Assembly: GCA_900316005.1 (NCBI GenBank)
Contig: ONBH01000003.1
Location: forward strand, 62,001 to 126,000
Direction of reading: 5' to 3'
DNA length: 64,000 nt
Source of the DNA: an uncultured Bacteroidales bacterium
GTDB taxonomy: Bacteria > Bacteroidota > Bacteroidia > Bacteroidales > Paludibacteraceae
A model generated the notes under the pieces. It worked only from the letters and a program-made list of their open reading frames with translations, made no database searches and was not told the DNA's origin. This document shows positions 58,189-64,000 of the stretch, piece after piece (the first letter of the stretch is position 1; each line of letters begins with the position of its first letter). The position numbers and the translations under genes were made by a program.

Positions 58189-58740
58189 TTATTTTTTCCA
58201 CAAAAAAATTGAAATTTTATCATTTTTTGCCATTTTTTCGGCTAAAACAAACCAAAAATCGCTCAAACGATTGACAAATTGCATCAAAATCGTCTTGTCT
58301 TGACTCGGTGTCTCATCGGGTCGTTTTTCGTCCTCAATCTGCATCCGAAGAGCAACCATATGTCGCTCGAGTCGGCGGGTGATAGTACGGCACACATGAC
58401 AGAGTGAAACCCGCCGATTTCCCGCCGGTAAGATAAACCCGCGCATGGGTTCCAGTTCGGCTTGCATGGCATCCATCGACTGCTCCAGTCGGCGTACATC
58501 ATCGGCCGTTATCCATTCGCCATCTGCCGAAGCCAGACAAGCGCCGATATTGAACAACTTGTTTTGAATAAAACTTAACTCCTCATCATTCGGCATATCT
58601 TCCGCACGGAGCAACCCCACGAAGGAGTTCAGTTCGTCAGCTGTGCCGTATGCCTCCAGGCGAAGGTCTGCCTTCGAGACCCTTTCGCCGCTGGCAAGTG
58701 CCGTTGTACCACGGTCACCGGTTTTTGTGTATATTCTCAT
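58189..58740 (-). CDS. Cob(I)yrinic acid a,c-diamide adenosyltransferase, PduO type
   Basis: 183 residues. The ATP-binding N-terminus MRIYTKTGDRGTTALASGER, YGTADELNSFVGLLR and the Arg-rich CRTITRRLER are hallmarks of PduO/MMAB enzymes, which transfer the 5'-deoxyadenosyl group to corrinoid. Its start overlaps the methyltransferase gene stop by 4 bp (ATGA). No other cobalamin gene is near. Confidence 0.94.
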   Translation of the reverse strand: MRIYTKTGDRGTTALASGERVSKADLRLEAYGTADELNSFVGLLRAEDMPNDEELSFIQNKLFNIGACLASADGEWITADDVRRLEQSMDAMQAELEPMRGFILPAGNRRVSLCHVCRTITRRLERHMVALRMQIEDEKRPDETPSQDKTILMQFVNRLSDFWFVLAEKMAKNDKISIFLWKK

Positions 58741-59576
58741 AAGCGTAAGCGATAATGTTTCGGTAAATAGTCTTTGTCAAAAAACAGCAAGCCCATCTCA
58801 TACAGATCCATTGACGAGGTTACCTCCGGCCTGTGGCGTAGTTCATCCCATGCCCTTCTCATTTGGGGCGACCAATGGATATCATCCACTACAACAATCG
58901 TCTTGCTATGGCAGAGCGGACGGAGCCGGTCGTAATAGCGCAGCGTAGCCTGGTAGGTATGATTGGCATCCATAAATATCAGGTCGGCTCGCGCGCGCGC
59001 ATTATTATATAAAGTCTGCTCCACGAAACGGGGCAGCGTATCATCCAGATTGCCTATGATGCACTCAATATTCTTCAGCCCGAGTTTCTGCCAGTTCAAT
59101 CGGGCTATATCCGCCACCTGTTGCGCCCCTTCAAAGCTCACCACACGGTTTCGTGAGTCCGTGGCAGCCAGGTAGGCCGTGGTCAGCCCTAACGAGGTAC
59201 CGAGTTCCAGCAGGAGCGGAGTGCGCTCAGGCTCGTTATGTCGCGCCTCTTTAGAAAGATAAAGTGCCAGACGATAAAACAACTGCGCTTCACGCGGCGT
59301 GCCCAATGCCGTACGAGCTATGTCGGATAGGAGGCGTGTACCCGAACGCCCCGTTCCATAGTCGGTTACCTCCAAGGGCTTAGGAGCATGCAACATCGCA
59401 CGGCGGCGCTCCTCAATGCCGGCCCAACTGTAATAGGCATTCCGATCGTAAAAGAGAAAACGAACCAAATAGAAGAGATAGGGCGAGTGAATACCCTCAC
59501 CACCCGTATTCCACGACGTCACAAGATGACGTAAACGGGCAAAAATGCGGTACATAATTACACTGATGTTCTTCAT
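58737..59576 (-). CDS. Class I SAM-dependent methyltransferase
   Basis: 279 residues from ATG 59576. LLLELGTSLGLTTAYLAATD is SAM motif I, VVSFEGAQQVADIARLNW motif II, and DLIFMDANHTYQATLRYYD with VVVDDIHWSPQM resemble O-methyltransferase-like folds. The substrate is unknown. The promoter at 59594-59625 fixes the start; the longer frame would begin upstream of the transcript. Confidence 0.8.
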   Translation of the reverse strand: MKNISVIMYRIFARLRHLVTSWNTGGEGIHSPYLFYLVRFLFYDRNAYYSWAGIEERRRAMLHAPKPLEVTDYGTGRSGTRLLSDIARTALGTPREAQLFYRLALYLSKEARHNEPERTPLLLELGTSLGLTTAYLAATDSRNRVVSFEGAQQVADIARLNWQKLGLKNIECIIGNLDDTLPRFVEQTLYNNARARADLIFMDANHTYQATLRYYDRLRPLCHSKTIVVVDDIHWSPQMRRAWDELRHRPEVTSSMDLYEMGLLFFDKDYLPKHYRLRL

Positions 59577-59593
59577 GGTTCTAATTCGGACTG

Positions 59594-59625
59594 CAAAGTT
59601 ACATTTTTTTTTTGACATATCCAAA
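59594..59625 (-). promoter_or_regulatory. Promoter of the methyltransferase/adenosyltransferase operon
   Basis: Minus strand: -33 TTTG at 59625-59622, -7 TAACTTTG at 59601-59594, 20-bp spacing with TATGTC and an A-tract. Leader about 10 nt. Confidence 0.85.
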
Positions 59626-59700
59626 AAAAAATCAATAAAAAATTAAAAATTATGAACTTCATCTCTTCTTTTGGAACCATCTTGGTCTATGGGTTGAATA

Positions 59701-59709
59701 CGAAAAGAG
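59701..59709. repeat. Putative 9-bp target-site duplication, left
   Basis: CGAAAAGAG, repeated exactly at 60978-60986 on the far side of the IS element. Confidence 0.65.
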
Positions 59710-59710
59710 G

Positions 59711-59774
59711 TCTATAGGTCAAAACGTAGGCTGTTTAGAGGTAGGTATGCGTCTATAGGTCAAAACGTAGGCTG
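59711..59774. repeat. Two left terminal repeats of the IS
   Basis: Identical 23-bp copies at 59711-59733 and 59752-59774, 41 bp apart; the inner one overlaps the transposase stop codon. Confidence 0.9.
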
Positions 59775-60787
59775 GATTTCAGTCTACGTTTTAAGTTGTC
59801 TACGCGGTTCCCCAAACCGCATACTACGCAATCCCCAAACAAGGGTTTTTTAGTGGGTAACTTTTGCCTTTTCTGAAAGTAGGCGATGATAAATTGCCGT
59901 CGATGATCTATCGTAAGTCCGCTATGATTATTGAGATTCTTCTTTAGATCCGTAAATGTGCCTTCTATCTTATTGTTAGTGTTCGGCATTCCTATGCATT
60001 CAGGCTTCTGGAAAGTAAAAAGGTATGGTAGGTAAAAGTCGATACTGTGTACTAGTGTACGTACGCGTTGATGTAAGTAATATGTCTTACCATCTTTATG
60101 TGTAGTGCGTTTGTTTAGAAAGTCGTACCATCTTTCTTTCCATGCTTCATAATCCCTCACAAAGTTAGCTTCACGGCTCTTGATCATATATCGACATAAC
60201 AACATCAGTTCTTTGGAGGCATGCATCTTCGGATTCTTGGTTAGATAGCGCTTAACTATCTGTATCATATGGAATTGACACATCTGTATAGGATAGTCCG
60301 CAAAGGCTGTAAACAATTCTATCTTACCATCGATAATGATGCCTTTAATCGCATATCCGGCAGTTACTATAGCCGCTATAGCATCTACAAAGGCTTGTAT
60401 TGTCTCGTGTTTGATAAATGCCAGATATAAGACATCTCCGGTTGCTTCATCTATGGCCAGAACGATACCCCAATTACGTCCCCAATAGGTTGCATCAAGA
60501 TGGACAAATCCGCTCCTTCCTTCCAAAGAAGGCTGCTCCCATCTAACATCTATCTTGCGCAATAATCGCTTAATCGTAGATTCGCTCACATGGTGATATT
60601 GAGCTATCTCAACGATAGTTTGCTTACCTTCCAAATACTCTTGTAGGATGATTGTTGGAGTAGGCTTTGGAGTGGAGTTAAAAAACTGCTTTTTACAGCA
60701 CTTACACTTGTAGAACTGTGCTCCTCTACGGATACCATTCTTCTTAACGTCAGATGATTGACAATAGGGACATTTAGTAATATACAT
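59753..60787 (-). CDS. IS256-family transposase, variant Zn-binding type
   Basis: 344 residues. N-terminal zinc ribbon (CPYCQSSDVKKNGIRRG, YKCKCCKKQFF), an HTH (IVEIAQYHHVSESTIKRLL), then the DDE catalytic core: LDATYWGRNWG (first Asp), IIIDGKIELF (second Asp), the CQFHMIQ motif of MULE/IS256 enzymes, and NNKIEGTFTDLKK (Glu). The gene appears intact. Confidence 0.9.
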   Translation of the reverse strand: MYITKCPYCQSSDVKKNGIRRGAQFYKCKCCKKQFFNSTPKPTPTIILQEYLEGKQTIVEIAQYHHVSESTIKRLLRKIDVRWEQPSLEGRSGFVHLDATYWGRNWGIVLAIDEATGDVLYLAFIKHETIQAFVDAIAAIVTAGYAIKGIIIDGKIELFTAFADYPIQMCQFHMIQIVKRYLTKNPKMHASKELMLLCRYMIKSREANFVRDYEAWKERWYDFLNKRTTHKDGKTYYLHQRVRTLVHSIDFYLPYLFTFQKPECIGMPNTNNKIEGTFTDLKKNLNNHSGLTIDHRRQFIIAYFQKRQKLPTKKPLFGDCVVCGLGNRVDNLKRRLKSSLRFDL

Positions 60788-60849
60788 AGGGCGTTTTTAG
60801 TTAGCTTGACGCCGCTAAATTACTAAATAATAATGAATTGTGCAAGTTT

Positions 60850-60973
60850 CAGCCTACGTTTTGACCTATAGAGCACTATCGTTTGCCGATTTTGCGCTCA
60901 AGCTAGCTTGAGCCTTGTAACTAACTGTCATTGTTTGCGTTACAACGATTTCAGCCTACGAAATGACCTATAC
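60850..60973. repeat. Two right terminal repeats of the IS
   Basis: Perfect inverse of the left repeat at 60850-60872; a diverged copy CAGCCTACGAAATGACCTAT at 60953-60973. The 80 bp between contain CAAGCTAGCTTG, a palindrome. Confidence 0.8.
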
Positions 60974-60977
60974 GCCC

Positions 60978-60986
60978 GAAAAGAGA
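60978..60986. repeat. Putative 9-bp target-site duplication, right
   Basis: CGAAAAGAG. It overlaps the T-tail side of the terminator hairpin at 60984-61011, so the IS inserted at the end of a terminator. Confidence 0.65.
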
Positions 60987-61011
60987 GCGTGTCGCTCAAG
61001 ACACGCTCTCC
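60984..61011 (-). terminator. Terminator of the right-edge surface-protein gene
   Basis: GAGAGCGTGTC and GACACGCTCTC, a perfect 11-bp stem with a 6-base loop, followed on the minus strand by TTTT. Confidence 0.85.
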
Positions 61012-61021
61012 TTTATGGCTT

Positions 61022-61053
61022 GGAACAGCAGCGCCGCTTAGGCGCGCTGTTCC
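61022..61053 (-). terminator. Additional hairpin directly after the right-edge gene
   Basis: GGAACAGC-A-GCGCC and GGCGC-GCTGTTCC pair with one bulged base around GCTTA, 14 bp past the stop. It may act with the following terminator. Confidence 0.55.
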
Positions 61054-61067
61054 GAAAGAAGCAAGGT

Positions 61068-64000
61068 TTACTTGCGAGGATCTACGGTCAGACGACCGGT
61101 AGCATCATACCACTGGTTGTCGCGGATGATGTAGAGGTTGCCGTTCAGGATAACCTTCACTGCACCGTCCTCGGCATTGATAATCTCAACCTTCGTTCCA
61201 GGACCTTCGCCGGATACCTCTTTGTAGAGTTGCGGCAGAGCATAACCGCTATTACCGGTCTTATCCGTATACATGCGATAGAACGTGCCGTTATTCGTGT
61301 TGCAGTAGAGGATGCGGTTTCCACCACTAATCTCAACGCCGGCCATGTCTGTATTGTAGGTCAGGGTCATAGCCTGAGCATTAGCAGACTCAGCAACAGA
61401 GTTAGCATTCGGCTCGTTCAGATACAGACCACTCGGCAGCAAGATCGAATAACCATCGTTACCCATTGCAGTCACAGTTACGAAGCAGCTGTCAGCGGTG
61501 ACAATCTTGTTGTCCTCACTAATTGTCAGCACATCGCTGGTAGCAGCCAGGTCTTTGTTCTTACCACCGCTAACGGTAGCGTGAGCCTTGTTATCAGCGA
61601 AGACAATCAGGTAGTTACCCGTCCAGTCAGCGAGTTGCGTGGTAACCAGTTCGAAGGTCTTGCCTTGCGGAGCAGGAGCGGCAGCAGTTACGGTCAGCTC
61701 GTAGTAAGCCTTCACACCACCCATCTCAGAACGAACGGTGTCGTAGTACAAACCGGGTTCGGTGATGCTCATCTCGTGCCAGATGTAGGTCTCACCATCA
61801 GCTAACTCGTGGTTCTCCAGGATAGTCTCAGCGGTCAGGATGTTGTAGAACGTTACAAGCCATACGCTATCGCAACCGTGGATATTGACTTCCTCGAATC
61901 CGTAAGCCTCTTCATCGCCCTCTTGTACGTAGAAGTCATAGAAGCGGTCTACATAGTGGTCACCAACATAAGCGGTATCAACGATAACCTCATTATTGAG
62001 GGTCTCATATACGTTCAAATCCATGGTAACGAACTGCTGGAGCATCATTTCGGTAGCAGGAGTATAAGCCTCGAAGTGGAATGCGCCAACCGAGTCAGTC
62101 GAAGCCTCATCAAAGCCGTGGTTATCGATTATCGCACCTTGACAAGCGTTTTCGGTGTAGCGGTCAACCATAGCACGGTTGAGGCTGATATTACCGAAGT
62201 GGAAGTCGTTGTCCGGACCACTTACCGTCGATTCACCGTAGAAGGCGATGGCGATATTCAGACCGGCATACTGCGTCATATCGATGCAATAGGTCTTACC
62301 CGTTACAGGAACTTCGTAGTAGTTGTAGTCAGCACCTTCGATATTCTGCCAGAGGGTCATATTGGCCTTCGTCCAAGTCAGACCACCATCGCGGCTGATG
62401 ATAACGGCAAACTTGTCGTCGGTATCCTGAGCGATGGGAGCAGTAGAAGGATTACCATACTTGCACAGAGCAGCATCGAAGCGGAGAATCATGCCCGTAC
62501 CTTCAGCCACGTTGGTAAGGTCAATCTTAGGAGTAACTACCCATCCATACGTACCCGTTCCGTAAATATTAGCCTTGAAGTGTACGCTGTTGATAGCATC
62601 CGTAGCAGTTGTAAGTGACCACTTCGAGCTTGTCGTCAGAGCAGAGGTCAGGATGGTATCCGCATTGAAGAGGCCATCGTAACGCTTCCAGTCAGTCGGG
62701 AGTGTCGTCGTTTCGAATATAGGTTCGAACGGAATACCGGCGCCGGTCTTGAAGGTAGCAGCAGTGCTGTAGCGGCTCGACATATCGTCACAGTTGCAGC
62801 GAACGACAAAGGCGTAAGTCGTGTAGGGCAGCAGATCGGTCAGTTGCAGACTGGTATCAGCAGCCAGCATCGTCTCGTACGAAGCGGGTTCCTCGAGGTC
62901 GAAGGTAGCAGCCGGGCCATAGAGTACGGTGTAGTTGCCTACAGCATTGGTATCCTGCCAGCAAACAACAGCCGTTGTTGAGGTAATATCACGAGCAGAC
63001 AGACCCATCGGCGGGAAGCAGGTAGCTACCGTGCGGAAGGTAGCAACCTTCCAGGTGTTGGTAGCACATGCGGGCTGTACATAGAACCAGTAGTCTTGGT
63101 CAACCAGCAGGTTCGACATCGGATAGCTCATCGCCGAAACAGGCGTACCAACGATGCTGCTCATATCTGCAACCTCGGTCGTGGACAGATATACATTCCA
63201 TGAGGTCTCCGAACCCATCGGTTCCCATGTAGCGGTAGCGCTGGTGGCAGTTACATTACTGATAGCCAGAGCCGTTACATTCGGGCAAGTGGACGGCTCG
63301 AAGCAGAACTCAATATTAGTACGTTGGGCTTGCGGTGCCTGACCGGAAGCTGTACCCGGATGGAGAGCATACGTATCAGTATCATCCGAACGATTGGTCA
63401 GAACGGTAGCCGTTGTAGTCGTGTAATAGAAGTTCTGGATATTGTGCCAATCACCGTGACCGTTCGAGATAGCAATCACGATATTCGAGCTGCCATCGTA
63501 TGCAAACGGAGTACTGAAAGGAATATCCAAATCAGGAGCATCAGCTGTACCGGCAGGGAAGCTACCTTGGTAAACCAGTGTCAGGGCTTCTTCGGGTACC
63601 CAATCGGAACTGCTTGCGAAGACGTTCTTATCCGTTGTGCCGATGTAGACCTTCATATTGTTCATCACATTCGCGTAAGTTGAGCGCTTCAGTTGGATGG
63701 ACTGAATATTACCGGTTACGTCGAAGTTATCAGCGGTATAGATCATCTGCGTGTAAGCATAGTTGTAATTGGTCACAGGCATATTATCGGATGTGGTAGC
63801 GGTACCAACCAACAGGCAATTGCCGGGCTGAGCGCCGGTGGTGAATTCGACGGTCTCAATAGCACTCTCGCTCGTCTCCGAGCAGATAGCCTTCACGTAA
63901 GCGGTATATTGAGTCTCGGGAGTCAGACCGATCAGCATAGCCGTGTTATCGGTTACGGTAATCTCGCTATCCTCAACGCCTACCAGACCTACTTCGTATG
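61068..64000 (-). CDS. Large adhesin-like T9SS cargo protein, C-terminal part (5' end outside window)
   Basis: The frame is open to the window edge (about 977 codons seen). Fibronectin type III-like units (ETQYTAYVKAICSETSESAI; TSATATWEPMGSETSWNVYL; TSTTAVVCWQDTNAVGNYTV) are followed by a cleaved-adhesin/MAM-like domain (PTDWKRYDGLFN..., GWVVTPKIDLTNV, DNDFHFGNISLN), then a region with HGCDSVWLVTFY. The C-terminus KVILNGNLYIIRD-NQWYDATGR closely parallels that of the 2417-residue protein. A secreted surface protein is likely; proteolytic activity is not seen in the visible part. Confidence 0.75.
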   Translation of the reverse strand, partial: YEVGLVGVEDSEITVTDNTAMLIGLTPETQYTAYVKAICSETSESAIETVEFTTGAQPGNCLLVGTATTSDNMPVTNYNYAYTQMIYTADNFDVTGNIQSIQLKRSTYANVMNNMKVYIGTTDKNVFASSSDWVPEEALTLVYQGSFPAGTADAPDLDIPFSTPFAYDGSSNIVIAISNGHGDWHNIQNFYYTTTTATVLTNRSDDTDTYALHPGTASGQAPQAQRTNIEFCFEPSTCPNVTALAISNVTATSATATWEPMGSETSWNVYLSTTEVADMSSIVGTPVSAMSYPMSNLLVDQDYWFYVQPACATNTWKVATFRTVATCFPPMGLSARDITSTTAVVCWQDTNAVGNYTVLYGPAATFDLEEPASYETMLAADTSLQLTDLLPYTTYAFVVRCNCDDMSSRYSTAATFKTGAGIPFEPIFETTTLPTDWKRYDGLFNADTILTSALTTSSKWSLTTATDAINSVHFKANIYGTGTYGWVVTPKIDLTNVAEGTGMILRFDAALCKYGNPSTAPIAQDTDDKFAVIISRDGGLTWTKANMTLWQNIEGADYNYYEVPVTGKTYCIDMTQYAGLNIAIAFYGESTVSGPDNDFHFGNISLNRAMVDRYTENACQGAIIDNHGFDEASTDSVGAFHFEAYTPATEMMLQQFVTMDLNVYETLNNEVIVDTAYVGDHYVDRFYDFYVQEGDEEAYGFEEVNIHGCDSVWLVTFYNILTAETILENHELADGETYIWHEMSITEPGLYYDTVRSEMGGVKAYYELTVTAAAPAPQGKTFELVTTQLADWTGNYLIVFADNKAHATVSGGKNKDLAATSDVLTISEDNKIVTADSCFVTVTAMGNDGYSILLPSGLYLNEPNANSVAESANAQAMTLTYNTDMAGVEISGGNRILYCNTNNGTFYRMYTDKTGNSGYALPQLYKEVSGEGPGTKVEIINAEDGAVKVILNGNLYIIRDNQWYDATGRLTVDPRK

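Larger units (their letters stand above)
59710..60977 (-). mobile_element. IS256-like element (Zn-binding variant), doubled terminal repeats
   Basis: The transposase gene is enclosed by a perfect 23-bp inverted repeat (59752-59774 and 60850-60872) that begins TCTATAGGTC and ends CGTAGGCTG. A second perfect copy of the left repeat lies outside at 59711-59733. A diverged second right copy (TTT to AAA change) is at 60953-60973. The 9-bp duplication CGAAAAGAG flanks the outer copies, so the whole 1268 bp may be the transposed unit. Confidence 0.75.

Noticed and set aside
1..64000. tRNA or rRNA genes
   Set aside because: None of the intergenic regions shows a cloverleaf-like sequence or a recognisable rRNA segment by eye; a covariance search would be needed to exclude small RNAs.

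Overview
The window is a chromosomal segment of a Bacteroidales bacterium, probably an uncultured gut-type lineage. The evidence is a complete gldKLMN plus porP/sprF type IX secretion (T9SS) cluster, several large surface proteins with T9SS-like C-termini, Bacteroidota-only families (DUF4954, DUF3098, DUF2795), few visible Shine-Dalgarno sites, and promoters of the TTTG / TAnnTTTG class with a constant 20-bp spacing. The family or genus cannot be fixed from sequence alone. Both ends are cut inside genes: the 5' end of an RNase Z gene on the left and a large adhesin-like gene on the right.

Layout. 1-13 kb: housekeeping genes on the minus strand (rnz, a DUF4954 protein, a DEDD exonuclease, dnaN, rplS), then a murI - 1515-aa secreted repeat protein - outer-membrane barrel operon and a phosphohexomutase. 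13.2-14.5 kb: a PIN toxin-antitoxin pair and a 600-bp non-coding block full of short repeats. 14.5-26 kb: era, an M16 peptidase, threonine-to-glycine catabolism (tdh, kbl), gdhA, an orphan sensor kinase, trmN6 (plus strand) and a histidine-rich ArsG/CcdA-like permease. 26.1-31.6 kb: a more A+T-rich accessory island of toxin-like genes on one strand (a DUF3990 cassette, a small glycine-rich peptide, a VapD-like protein, a HEPN/MNT pair, a winged-helix plus membrane protein pair, a RES-domain protein). 31.7-43.5 kb: a 2417-aa Ig/InlB-type surface protein, a RelE/ParE-like pair, a truncated paralogue of the giant protein, a DUF1016 nuclease and an MqsRA-like pair. 43.5-59.6 kb: a dense minus-strand core (hflX, polA, ung, queA, truB, uppP, DUF3098, ftsX, then the T9SS operon, a cobalamin adenosyltransferase and a methyltransferase). 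59.7-61 kb: an IS256-like (Zn-binding variant) element inserted at the tail of a terminator. 61-64 kb: a T9SS-type adhesin that runs off the edge.

How parts fit: the gldKLMN/porP operon supplies the secretion machine, and the 1515-aa, 2417-aa and right-edge proteins are plausible cargo or surface proteins. Tdh and Kbl form one pathway, and GdhA links amino-acid nitrogen to 2-oxoglutarate. truB, queA and trmN6 are RNA-modification genes.

Most unusual signals: (1) many loci carry arrays of 7-bp (also 6-, 9- and 11-bp) tandem repeats whose sequence differs from locus to locus, both between genes and in frame inside conserved genes (murI, era, polA, hflX, trmN6, DUF4954); (2) PolA lacks nearly all of the 3'-5' exonuclease domain and has such an array at the junction; (3) promoters share not only the -33/-7 boxes but also a conserved spacer with a central A8 or T7 tract; (4) a ~105-bp hairpin-bearing element occurs in two intergenic regions; (5) the start region shared by surface-protein genes is present as an inverted copy flanking the truncated paralogue.
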